This document shows, piece by piece, positions 47,421 through 58,266 of a DNA stretch of 64,000 bases. Source of the stretch: Lophium mytilinum. Lineage: Eukaryota; Ascomycota; Dothideomycetes; Mytilinidiales; Mytilinidiaceae. Position numbers and translations under genes: made by a program. Position 1 is the first letter of the stretch. Every line of letters starts with the position of its first letter. Under the pieces are notes generated by a model, which saw nothing but the letters and a program-made list of their open reading frames with translations, was not told the origin of the DNA and searched no databases. The DNA is taken from contig MU004200.1 of the NCBI GenBank assembly GCA_010093605.1, positions 564,155 to 628,154 on the forward strand. The letters are read 5' to 3'.

Positions 47421-49457
47421 TCACGATACTCGGGAGGAAACGCGGTGCCACGGGTTGAACCTCTTGGGTGTTGGTGATGCGACATGGGCTGTAGGAGGCG
47501 GCGGGAGAGTCTTGGACGGGGAGATTGCGATTTTGAGCGGCTCGGCGTTGATGGTGCGGATGCTGGCGCTGTCATCAAACAGGGTCGAACTCTCGGTGAT
47601 TGAGGAGTCGCGCAGAGTCGAGTTCGTCATGCTCGATACCCGCACTGTTGATGCCGTAGAGGTTCGCACGGAACCTGAGCTGGACGCACTATCCGAGCCG
47701 GAGTTCGACGTGCGAAGCGACGCCACGGTGGAAGCTGCATCAGAGTCGATAGTCGACGCTCGGACAAGGATATCGTGGGAGTGCGCCCCACAATGCACGT
47801 CCATGATTCCAGAGTAGTTGACGAGGATCCCGAAAAGGCGGTCACGTACGTCCCGGGCGGTTGGCCGTAGGCCAGGGTTCTGGCTCAACATTGCTCGCAC
47901 CAAGTCCAGAATGTGGGGAATGCTGCGGAACGCGTCGTCGTCGTGCTCGAAGGCCGTGTCTTCCAATACCTTCATCCATGCGCGGACCTTGTCAATGTTG
48001 CCGTGGAAGGACGAGTCAGTTCGTGAGTTGCCCGTTCGTCCAGACTCGCCGACCTTCTTCTTGCTTGAGCGATGTTTTGTGAAGTCGTGCGCTTTCTTCT
48101 TCAATAGGAAGGTGAGTATGTCGAGATAGACGCATCCGAGTGCGAAGACGTCTGACTTCTCAGTCGCTGGAAGCAGCGTGGGGGTAGTTTTAGTCCTTCT
48201 TGACATTGTGAAGCCAAAGTCGAAGCCTGATAGTGAGTTGTTAGTTGTAGTCCGCGTCAGCTTAGTCTTGCCGTGGGCTCGAGATGAGCTGCTGGATACG
48301 GACTGCCCCGCCGATGACCCGTGGCTTGAGATTGACTGTTTGCGAGATTGACTGCTGTCGACCTTCTTCAGCGCCTGATCGGTGAGCAACGGTCGGGCAG
48401 AGCTGTTTGCTTCCGGAGAACCGTAGTTGTATGCTTCTTGGGGATCTGGCCGCTTGTCTTTCTGGAAAGATCCTAGGCTGCCAATATCACTAAAAGCAAC
48501 AGCATTCGATTCGTCAATTAGTATGTTGGACGGCCGGATTGCTCCATGATAGAGGCCGTTCTGGTGTAATGAAGTGATTGCATCTGCAAGGCAGTGGAGC
48601 CAGCCCAGGAGCAGCTGGTATCTGTCTTTCTTTTGTAATCGCTGATATTGAGCAGGCTTCCGGTGGTCGATGAAGCTTTTGAGAGTGTGCTGACCGACAA
48701 AGTTGGTCAAGACGTAAGCGTTCCCTTTGGAAGTATATGAAGCCCAGACCGGAGCAATATGGTCATGCTCTACGAGCCTTGATGCCTCGACGTCGTTGTG
48801 AAAGTCCATCTCAAGATCTTCGTCCATCACAGCGCCGCCTAGGGAGATCTTCCTCCGCACGAATACGTCATTTGGTTTCTTCGGCAGGTGGACTCGGGAC
48901 CAGTTCTGCAACGCAACTGCTGGGGGCAAGCTATGAACGTATTCCAGGGGTAGAACCTCGTTTGGCGCATAGTCGAAATGGGCGCCTTCGGTCAGTTCAC
49001 GGAGTAGGTACGTGAACTGCGTGTTATGGAACTTGTAATTCAGCTGGTCGTTGCGCTCATACGAGAGCGCAAGTCTCTCCACTTCTTCAAGTGGAAGGGG
49101 CAGGTCGTCGTCTTCCCAGGAGTGATCGATAACGGGAAATATCTGATCGGGTACGCCAGACTCCACCAAGGTTAGGAACAGCCGTTTCGCCTTTTCCAGT
49201 ATCCACTCAATGTAGGTGTCGTCGGTCAAGCCGTCGCCGAAAGCTACAGGCTGTTCCAGTCTATCCCTTTCATTCGGCCGCAGTCTGGAAGTGACGAACT
49301 CTTTGGTGACAGTGGCATCAATTTTCTCATCTGTCCACCAGACTTGCTGCAGAACGGAGTGGGGCGTGACCAAGGAGTGTCCAGCGTAGCCGTAGATGAG
49401 GGCATTGAAGGTGATGGTTTGCTCGTTCACGACGTTGGTCAAAGTCCGGGAAGTCAT
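47421..49457 (-). CDS. predicted pseudokinase, fungal protein-kinase-like
   Basis: Intronless, 678 aa. A protein-kinase-like fold covers about 190-535 after a distinct N-terminal domain (1-180: QVWWTDEKID, EWILEKAKRLFLTLVESGVPD). The β3 lysine is probably in FVRRKISL (about 203). The catalytic loop reads YHGAIRPSNILID, so the HRD aspartate is alanine while the Asn is kept. The DFG site reads FSDIGSLG, so Asp is kept. The APE region is YGSPEANSS, followed by a long Ser-rich insert (SRKQSISSHGSSAGQSVSSSSS), DVFALGCVYLDILTFLL (subdomain IX) and NPGLRPTARDVRDRL (subdomain XI). The C-tail is Ser/Thr-rich. Loss of the proton-accepting Asp suggests a scaffold or regulator rather than an active kinase; residual activity cannot be excluded. 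Confidence 0.82.
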   Translation of the reverse strand: MTSRTLTNVVNEQTITFNALIYGYAGHSLVTPHSVLQQVWWTDEKIDATVTKEFVTSRLRPNERDRLEQPVAFGDGLTDDTYIEWILEKAKRLFLTLVESGVPDQIFPVIDHSWEDDDLPLPLEEVERLALSYERNDQLNYKFHNTQFTYLLRELTEGAHFDYAPNEVLPLEYVHSLPPAVALQNWSRVHLPKKPNDVFVRRKISLGGAVMDEDLEMDFHNDVEASRLVEHDHIAPVWASYTSKGNAYVLTNFVGQHTLKSFIDHRKPAQYQRLQKKDRYQLLLGWLHCLADAITSLHQNGLYHGAIRPSNILIDESNAVAFSDIGSLGSFQKDKRPDPQEAYNYGSPEANSSARPLLTDQALKKVDSSQSRKQSISSHGSSAGQSVSSSSSRAHGKTKLTRTTTNNSLSGFDFGFTMSRRTKTTPTLLPATEKSDVFALGCVYLDILTFLLKKKAHDFTKHRSSKKKVGESGRTGNSRTDSSFHGNIDKVRAWMKVLEDTAFEHDDDAFRSIPHILDLVRAMLSQNPGLRPTARDVRDRLFGILVNYSGIMDVHCGAHSHDILVRASTIDSDAASTVASLRTSNSGSDSASSSGSVRTSTASTVRVSSMTNSTLRDSSITESSTLFDDSASIRTINAEPLKIAISPSKTLPPPPTAHVASPTPKRFNPWHRVSSRVS

Positions 49458-51524
49458 GATGGCGAAGAGCTGTGGGGATTACCCGATTGATGGACGCATG
49501 TGGTACAAATCTAATTGTGGAGGGCAAGAGGCTCGATGAATGGGAGTAGAGGGTGATGGAAAGTATGTTTCATGTCTGGATGCTATGGGAGAGGAAAGGG
49601 TTCGTGAGACGAGGGAGACAGCACAGACAGACGAAGGTGAGGTGGAGAGGGGAGTACGGATTTAGATGTCAGCGCGGGCTGGGAGTCTCCAGAATAAATT
49701 GTCCCACCTAAGACGATAGTGGCAATCGCCGGCCGGGATGGCACAGTATTGCCATCCAGACGCACGGCAGCGATGCCTGTCGTGGGGTTTTGCAGAGACC
49801 GAAATGGCAGCCAATGAGGACGCTGCATCAAGATTTTGGTCAAGCAACGCTGCGAAGGCGGCTGCTGGCTGGCGACGAGGCACTGTGCCGTAACCTCATC
49901 GGGGGTTGCCTGTCCGGCACGTGAAGGCGAGCAGGGAGGCGTCGACACACTCGATAAGGGCCATCATCGAATCCGTTCCCGCAGCGCCCTTGCGCGTGGA
50001 GCTGCTTGACCGGCCTCTCCAATGCCACATCCAATAGTCACGCTGACCTCGCTGCTGGGCCCTGTCCCTGGGCCCCGAAAACGGCGGCTAAAACGTGATA
50101 TCAAAAGCTGCGTCGCACGTCGTCCTGCCAATTTGCAGACGTCGTACCGTCTGGTGTTGCGTTTCCGCCGTCAGTCCGGAAGACAGTCGTCCATCCCGCG
50201 GTCACTGCCCCTCACGCGGATAGCCTCTGCGCCTCCATAGCGGGCCCTACCGACCAAAGGGGAAGTTGAGGTCAGTAGAGCCAGCGGTGGGCGGGTGCTC
50301 AAGTGCCAAAGCAACAACGCCGCCTAGCCACGAGGCGCATGATATGCATACAGCTCCTGCGAACGCTCGGCCGTCAGCTGTCAAGTCCAATAAGCTGTCT
50401 CCCAGTAGCGGACCGGACCGGAGTCTTCATCCATAAGGTCGGGATGCCGAGGTCTCTGAGCGAAGTCGTCAGTAGCCAACGACACTCAGAGACGCTCAAC
50501 CGCTGCATTTCGGGGCCGTCTCTACAGATGACTCCAGAGGGGCAGCTTCTCGTGGTCACGGTGGTGCGGGGGAGCGTGGCCTGCTGTCCGCCTTGTGGGT
50601 CGTAGCTTGCGGTCTTTTTCGGACCCTTGGACGTCCTGTGTACTGTGGCACGGGCTGTTGGGATGGAGGGATGTGACGCACCACTGAAGGGTACTGATCA
50701 CCGGCGGGTGGATGCTGCTGTGCTGCGATACGCCATCAAGTTGTAGGCGCGGCCTCGTGGGATGGCGGCGATGTCGGCTGCAAGGGCGCAAGATCCTCCA
50801 CGTCGCGTCTCTTGTCGGTGTTGGGAGTCTTGGCGGATCACTGTGCTGCTGTCGACGTCCAGCCTTCACCACCACGTTGCTTGGCAGGTCCGGTGCATAA
50901 TCCGGCATGCCACCGAGAGGCAATTCACGCAAGACGTAGCGCTCCTCGCGGGTGGGTTGAGATAAGCTCGCCCGAGGATTCTTCCAGAACTTTGGAAGCC
51001 TTCTAGAAAACGCCTCCACGCCGGGTGCGCTGTCCATTTTGGGAGGCGGCACGTCGTTACTAATGCAAACTTTGTAACGGACTTCACACCATTGCCAATT
51101 CCCAAGAGGAGGCGCGCTTGTTGTATAGTAGTGGGTGGCAAGCCTATCACAAGCGGATCAATTTGACCTATTGGTAGGAGCTTTGCGAAATATGAATACC
51201 TAGGCGCATGCAGGCCAATCCAAAAAAGAAGATTAACAATTTTGACATCCCGTCTGCCTGAATCGCGTGCATGATGTGAAGCGAAAGTGCTCCCTACTTT
51301 CTTTTTCCTGCTTTCTCTATCCTGATCGAAGAACGTGCAGATCTAACAGGTAGACCAATAGGCTGAGATTGGCCTCTTCTGATCAAGACATTGGAAAAAG
51401 CAACTTGCCAGCATTTCACCGCTCTACACGTGGGTGAAACAGCTTTCGGCTGCAAAGTCCCCAAGCGTCAGACGAATGCAGACATCATCGACGTCTTCCC
51501 AACCTTCTCGCCACGCTCGCTATT
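49458..51524. other. gene-poor region upstream of the pseudokinase gene
   Basis: About 2.1 kb. The first part must be the promoter. Frames of 100 aa (50303-50605 plus) and 176 aa (50522-51052 minus) overlap each other and carry no known domain. I do not call them genes. Confidence 0.4.
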
Positions 51525-52410
51525 CGGAGTGAAACTCCGGAAGGCTTCTATGATCCTCTTGACGGTGACTTGAATTAGACACCCTTACTTCGGACACAAA
51601 AAAGAACTACGCAGTGTCGACGCCGTGTGCCCCTTGGCGTGTATCAGAATGAGTTCACGCAGTTAGATCCGTGACTCTTTGTAACCGAGCTTCGCAGCAT
51701 CCTATGGAGGGGCTCCGGAAGGCCGTTGGCATCCTTTTAACCACAACCAGATTTAAGACGTGTTGCTTCCGTTACAAAAAGTGACTACGCCGTGTCGACG
51801 CCGCGTGATCTCCGCGTCTATCAAAACGAGTCCATACGGTTAGTGCGGTCAAATCTGTAAACCTTTCGTGACTAGGCTTCGTAGTATCTCTATGGAGGTG
51901 CTCCAGAAGACTTTCAATATCCTTTCAATAACGACTTGATCTAAGAGGTGATGCTTCGGTTACAAAAAGTAACTACGCTCTGTTAACGCCGCGTGCCCTC
52001 CGCGTCTATCAAACTTGGTTTCACACGGTTAGATTTGTGACTCTTTGTAACCACGCTTTGATATATCTCCATGGAGGTGCTCCGGGAAGGCTTTTAGTAT
52101 CCTTTTGGCGATGAGTTGATTTACGACGTCTTACTCTGATCATAAAAAGTGCCTACGCTGCGTACCCTCCACGTCTACTGGGAAGTGGTTTACACGGTTA
52201 GATCTATTATTTCTTGTAATTAGACTTTGCAATATCTTATAGAGACGCCTACAAGGCTTTCAGCAACCTTCTAACAATGAGGCAATTCAAGACGTCTTGC
52301 TTCGCTCATAAAAGTGACTACGCCAGGTCAATGTCGCGTGCCCTCCGCGTCCATTGGAATTATCTTACATGATTAGATGTATAACTTCTTGTAACTAGAC
52401 GTCACAATCC
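51525..52410 (+). repeat. diverged tandem array, period about 165-188 bp, five copies
   Basis: Direct repeats recognised by the recurring order: CTACGC, then GCGTGCCCTCCGCGTCTATC, then ACGGTTAGAT, then CTTTGTAAC, then GGAGGTGCTCC, then TTACAAAAAGT. The CTACGC landmark falls at 51608, 51785, 51973, 52153 and 52318, so spacings are 177, 188, 180 and 165. A partial copy starts the array near 51525. Copies differ by many substitutions and small indels, so the array is old. No long frame runs through it on either strand. Confidence 0.9.
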
Positions 52411-53321
52411 CTCCCCTTCCTTGCTCCCCAGTGGGACCCTCGTTGAAGGCACGAGCAAGCTTGAAGAAAAGGCTACTAGGACTGTATTCCAGTGGGTTGT
52501 TGCGTTGTACTGCGATCTACGATAGATGTGATACCGGACCCGAGGACGTTGCTGGCGGTGCAGAGGTAGCCTTTCGAGACGCAAGTTGATTCGATTACGG
52601 CCTCTCCTCTGCCGGTTTTTCACTGAGCTGATACTGTAGAATAGTAGGCAATAGGCGTGTTACTATGAGAACGAGCGTTTCTTTGTTCATTCTAAGCCGT
52701 CTTGACGAAGTTGTAGGTCCTGAGGGCTGCCGCGATAAAGGTTAAGAACTCCCGTGGGTCTTGTACGCTTTTTCTTCTGATGACTTCACTAAGATATTGT
52801 GAGATGTGACTCCGCAACAGGAGCGCGAGACCAGTATCGTGACTTTCCCCTAAGAACCATTCATTTCGTGCTGATTAATACAGTCACTGATCATACCAGA
52901 TACGGAGGGAGTTGTGGAAGAGAGTTGAATGAGGACATCTTTTGGCACCGATCATAGTGATACAGATATACACAGGGAGATGCCCGCTCAACTGAGAGGA
53001 TGCCCAAGATCACCTTGTCTGTCGCTAATAGAGGGCTATCCACTCGCGTTTCCTTAATTGCGGGAACAGAACAGCCCGGAATCAAGGTCGCCCGCGTACA
53101 TCATCTCGAGAACTGACGTTCATTGAGAGAACCCGGAAGAACTACACATTTAGTAGAGGCTGAGTGACTGTATGATGTACGCGTGTCGAAAGGAACTTTG
53201 CTTGTAGTTGGTGGTTGCTGATATTGTCATATTTGAGAAGAGTCGCCGTTCTTCATGGCCCATCTATTGTTGTACAGAAACAAAATACAGGTACAGAATG
53301 CTGGAGCAGGGGTATAAGTCG
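52411..53321. other. intergenic, right of the tandem array
   Basis: About 0.9 kb before the 3' end of the carrier gene; no gene or RNA recognised. Confidence 0.4.
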
Positions 53322-54636
53322 TCAAGTCAAAAGTATATCAAACCCGTCCTTCTCGATCCGGACCTCTTCACTTTCAAATGCGAATTTACGTCTGACGAGC
53401 TCGAATATGATCAAGGCAGCAGACGTACTCGGCACCTGCCGAATTGTGCTCATGAAAAAGCCCTTGTAAAGATAACTCCGCCACCCACCAGCTCGACGAG
53501 AGAGAATCTGGCACTGCTCGATTGTCTTCTCGTACGCGTGATAGTACCGTCTTATTGTTTGCCTCGGCCTCGCCTCCTCGTGAGCTTGGTAGTCTATCGA
53601 TTCAAGACGACCATAGTGCACGTTTTGGAGCTCACTTAATGGATGCTGAATAGCTTGCTGTGCAACTGAGGCAGTCATACCGGCTAGCAGAAGGAACGCC
53701 GGCTCGACTGTATAATGTGGCTTTATGACCGGTCTATCGTTTAGGTAAATTGAGGTGGGCGAGTAGATGCCGTAATAATTCGTTACAAACGAGTAGTACG
53801 CTTGGGATTTAACGCATTCGAACGTGCTGAAGAAGAGCGCAGCCCCTAGCGAGTCTTTGAGCAGGGATAACGTGAAGCCACCAAATATTCCTCGAAGGCC
53901 AATATCGTGGAGTTTGTGGCTGGCATACTGCCACATGGTCTTGTATTTGCCCTCCAGCATATCGGCCGTTCTGAAGCGGACCTGAAGTGCGTCTAGCGGC
54001 GCGGCGACAAGCGACTGGATCCCACCAGCTATCAGACCTGCTGAGAAAGTCTGTCCGAATGACGGAGGTGGAAAGATTCGCTTCGTCGAGCGCGAGGAGG
54101 GTTCATGAAGGCTTCCGAGTGCTTGCAGATACGCGGTATATAGTATCGCTCCGATCCTGATTGACTTTGATCAGCTTCCAAATTCACATGAGATGGAAGG
54201 CGTGTGTATACAGCGTGTTGCCCAGCATCGGTGGCAGGACTTGGTTGGGAAGAAACCCCCATCCATGTGTCTTCACGGCATGAGCGAGCAACGCTGGCGT
54301 AGATATCCTCCACGACCAGCCCAGGTTCGCCTGAACGCGAGGGTTGATTGCGCGCGCATAGCCCATGTAATCAATCCGTCCCGGAAAGAATGCTTTGATG
54401 GGAGCCCGAAAGTAGAATGCGACTGCGCGCGCTGTCACGGCACGCATGCCAGCCGCTGTGAAGCTGGTAGCAGCATTGGCTTGCGGTGGTTTCTTCACTG
54501 TACCAGTCTCATCTCCCGCATCGCCGTGTGATGGTCTCTTAGCTGCAGCAAAGGCTTCTGCCGCCTTCAGCTGGGGTTTGACGACCGGGAGAGATCCAGT
54601 CTGGCCGCCAGGAGCGGCGGTCATTGTGCACGGCAC
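53322..54636 (-). CDS. mitochondrial-carrier-fold protein, atypical
   Basis: 419 aa in two exons (54636-54212, 54156-53322). The 55-bp intron (GTATAC...CAATCAG) joins LPPMLGNTL to IGAILYTAYLQALGSL, as expected for the end of the first carrier repeat. Six weak membrane helices are arranged in three repeats. Only degenerate carrier signatures are seen: SLVAAPLDALQVRF (P-x-D-x-x-x form) in repeat 2 and QQAIQHPLSELQNV in repeat 3; the first-repeat signature is not obvious. The N-terminal ~75 residues are Pro/Ala/Lys-rich. Such degenerate members include the outer-membrane fusion factor Ugo1 and poorly known fungal carriers, so transport is not assured. An alternative start is the Met four codons later (MTAAPGG). 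It is divergent from SPT16. Confidence 0.82.
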
Positions 54637-54928
54637 GGAGTAAGAGGCGGATATTGCAAAGACATCAGGCCATTCCCGGGGGACTGTCGTTATACATGAG
54701 CCCTATTGCGTCGAAGCTGGAACGGAGTGAGGTGCTGAGCAGCTGCCTAGTATTCGAGGTATAAATGCAGTCCACGCCAAGACCGTTTGCCCGCCCGCGT
54801 GAAAGCGCGTCGCTCGCTCCTCCGCCCGCCGCCATTATTACATCAACTTCTCTCCACCCTCGCTCTGCTGCCTCACCACCTCTCCCTCCTCGCATTGTCG
54901 GGGCCGTCTGCGCACGCGCGCCTTCATC
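54637..54928. promoter_or_regulatory. divergent promoter carrier/SPT16
   Basis: 292-bp spacer between two outward-reading genes; C/T-rich tract just before the SPT16 ATG. No specific site named. Confidence 0.45.
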
Positions 54929-57900
54929 ATGGCTGACGAAATCTCCATCGACAACCAGCTTTTCCACGACCGCCTGGGTTCGTTCATCACGAAATGGAAG
55001 GCGGAGAAGCGGTCGGGCAACGCGACCTTTGCTGATGTCGGCTCAATTGCCGTCCTGGTTGGCAAGGCGGGTGAACCGGGGATCTATCAGAAGCCAACAG
55101 CTTTCCAGGTATGTTTCAGCAGACGGGCAGCTACGAACGAACAGTGCTGACGATGAACATCCAGCTATGGCTGCTAGGCTACGAGTTCCCCACGACCCTG
55201 TTCGTCCTCACCCCAGATGTCTTGCGGATCGTCACGACCAAGAAGAAGGGTAATTCTAACATCGAGCCTGAAAATCAAATCGGAAGGCTAATACACGGCG
55301 TGATACAGCGTCCTACTTAGAACCCCTCAAAGGTGGCAAGACAGCTGTGGAGATATACGTGCGAGGGAAAGATGCGGAGGTTAACGCCAAGCAGTTCCAG
55401 GACTGCCTGGAGCTGATGAAAACCGCTGGTGTACGTTGAGAACGCACTCCAGGGACTTGTGAGCCTGTGCTAACATCTTGCAGAAGAAGGTCGGCGTCAT
55501 GGCTAAGGATAACGCAACCGGACCATTTGCCGAAGAGTGGAAAACTGCGCTCGAAGGCATATCTAAAGATGTCGAACAGGTGGACTTGGGCCTCATTCTG
55601 TCGAATGCTGCCTTGGCTGTCAAAGATGAGAAAGAACTGGTAAGACCGTCTTTCCCCCATTAAGCACAGAAATAGCTGATAGGTTCTCCAGCGAACAATC
55701 CGCGATGCCTCGCGGGCCTCCAGTCACCTCATGGCCAACTACTTCGTCGAGGAGATGTCGGAGATTCTCGATTCGGAGAAGAAGATATCCCACAAGGCTT
55801 TCTCGGACAAGATTACCGCGAAGTTGGACGACTCCAAGTTCTTCCAGAAGATCAAGGTCTCCAACTCTTTCGATCCCATGAATTTAGATTGGGGTCTTAT
55901 GCCGGTGGTGCAAAGTGGCGGACAATACGACTTGAAATTCAACTCCGAGCCAGATGACCACAATCTACATGCTGGAGTTATTGTATCCGCTCTTGGTCTA
56001 CGGTACTCCTCCTACATGTCCATGATAGGCCGAACATATATGGTGGACCCAAACAAAGCACAAGAGAACACCTACAAGCTCCTTTTGTCCATTCACGAGC
56101 TAGTCTTACACTCGATGAAGGATGGGGTCGTTGCCAAGGACATTTACAACAAGGCACTGAATCTCCTCAAGTCTAAGAAGCCTGATCTGGAGAAAAACTT
56201 TTTCAAGAATGTGGGCTATGGGATTGGAATTGAAAACAAGGACAATACTCTTCTACTCTCCAGCAAAAACACCAGAGCGCTCAAAGACGGCATGACCTTC
56301 TGTGTGACAACCGGCTTCAACGATCTCAAGAACCCGGACCCTCAAGACAAGAAGAGCAACGTTTACTCTCTAGTTCTTATGGACACTGTTCGAGTCACTG
56401 CCACTGATGCCGCTGTTTTTACCAAAGATGCACCTTCAGACCTGGAATCCGTGTCTTTCTTCTTCAACGATGAAGAAGAGCCCGAAGCGAAGCCTAAGCC
56501 TAAGCGTGATTCTCGGATTGGGGCAGTCGCTCAAAAGAACGTCACGAAGACGCGACTTCGTGCTGAGCGCTCAACGAATCAAGACGCCGAAAAAGAGAAG
56601 CAACGTCGTGAGCATCAGAAGGAGCTTCACGCGAAAAAGCAGAAGGAGGGTTTGGCTCTGTATGGCAAGGGCGCTGGTGCTTTAAACGGCACGGAAGAGA
56701 AGAAGTTCAAGCGCTTCGAGTCCTACAAACGCGACGGTCAACTCCCTACCAGCGTAAAGGACCTAGCCATCCATGTGGATCGAAAAAACTTTACCATACT
56801 ACTCCCAATAATGGGTCGTCCGGTCCCGTTCCACATCAACACAATCAAGAACGCTTCGACGACTAGTGAAGGCGATTTCATCGCGTTGAGAATCAATTTC
56901 CTCTCTCCTGGGCAAGGTGTTGGGCGAAAAGATGATCAGCCCTTCGAAGATCCTACTGCCCACTTCATCCGGAGTCTAACATTCCGTTCCCGGGATGTTG
57001 ATCGTATCGAGGACATCGCCAAGTCAATTACCGAGCTGAAGAAGGACGTTGTGCGACGTGAACAAGAAAAGAAACAGATGGAGGATGTGGTTGAGCAGGA
57101 CAAGCTGGTGACATTGAAGAGTAAGCTAATTTTCATGCACGCACTGTTCACTGAACTAACAATAGCTAGATCGCAAACCGTACAATCTCGACATGATCTT
57201 CCTACGCCCTCCACTCGACGGCAAGCGTGTTCCTGGTACCATCGCCATTCATCAGAATGGTCTCCGTTACGTCCACGGAAATGGTACTCAAACCGTCGAT
57301 GTTCTTTTCTCGAACATCAAGCACCTCTTTTTCCAGCCCTGTCAGCATGAGCTGATCGTCATCATCCACATTCACCTCAAGAACCCACTGATGATTGGGA
57401 AGAAGAAGGCACGAGACATCCAGTTCTTCCGAGAAGCCACAGAAATGGCCTTCGACGAGACTGGAAACCGCAAGCGACGACACAAGTTCGGCGACGAAGA
57501 AGAATTCGAGCAGGAGCAGGACGAACGAAGGCGCCGTGCTGCGCTTGACAAGGAGTTCAAGAGCTTCGCCGAGAAGATCTCGGACGCTGCCCGAGGCGAA
57601 GGCGTCGCTGTCGACGTACCTTTCCGCGAACTTGGGTTCAACGGTGTTCCCTCGCGATCCTCGGTGCTCATCCAACCCACAACCGACTGCTTGGTTCAAC
57701 TCACCGAGCCACCGTTCCTTTGTCTGACCCTGAGCGAGCTTGAAGTCGTACACCTCGAGCGCGTGCAGTTTGGGCTCCGGAACTTCGACATGGTGCTCGT
57801 GTTCAGAGATTACAACCGCACTCCTGCGCATGTCAACACCATCCCCGTCGAGAATCTCGAGGCCGTAAAGGATTGGCTTGACAGCGTCGAACTTCCGTTC

Positions 57901-58266
57901 TCCGAGGGCCCGCTCAACCTCAACTGGGCGCAGATCATGAAGACAGTCGTACAGGACCCGCATACGTTCTTCGTCGACGGTGGATGGAGTTTCCTCGGAG
58001 ACGAGTCCGACGACGAAGGCGGCGAGGAGAGCGAGCCGGAAAGCGAGTTTGTGGAGAGCGAGGACGTCGAAGGCTCAGACGAAAGCTCCGAAGACGGCAG
58101 CGACTTTGACGAGAATGCGTCGGCTGAGGCGAGCGATGAAGCGAGTGATGATGATGAGGAAAGCGCAGGCGAAGACTGGGATGTGCTGGAGAAGAAGGCG
58201 AAAAAGAAGGATAGGGAGGCTGGGCTCTCTGACGAGGAGGACAATAGCAGGAGGCGGAAGCGATAA
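54929..58266 (+). CDS. SPT16: FACT histone chaperone subunit Spt16
   Basis: Large FACT subunit that disassembles and rebuilds nucleosomes for transcription and replication. 1022 aa in six exons (54929-55108, 55165-55249, 55309-55430, 55484-55639, 55692-57120, 57170-58266). N-terminal aminopeptidase-like domain without catalysis (about 1-440): [53 protein letters not shown] charged linker follows, then the dimerisation region with Pob3 ([19 protein letters not shown], ...[11 protein letters not shown]), tandem PH-like middle domain ([47 protein letters not shown]), the histone-binding U-turn ([25 protein letters not shown]), and an acidic C-tail rich in Asp/Glu/Ser ending in a basic NLS-like NSRRRKR. 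Length matches the family (about 1020-1040). Confidence 0.98.

Noticed and set aside
50522-51052. 176-aa minus-strand frame upstream of the pseudokinase
   Set aside because: Basic, Pro/His-rich composition typical of chance frames; overlapped by plus-strand frames.
54157-54187. 31-bp intron option in the carrier gene
   Set aside because: Too short for fungal splicing; the 55-bp intron with donor at 54211 keeps the frame and fits carrier sequence better.
57202-57963. 253-aa antisense open frame over SPT16
   Set aside because: Opposite strand of a highly conserved exon; composition is the complement of Spt16 codons.
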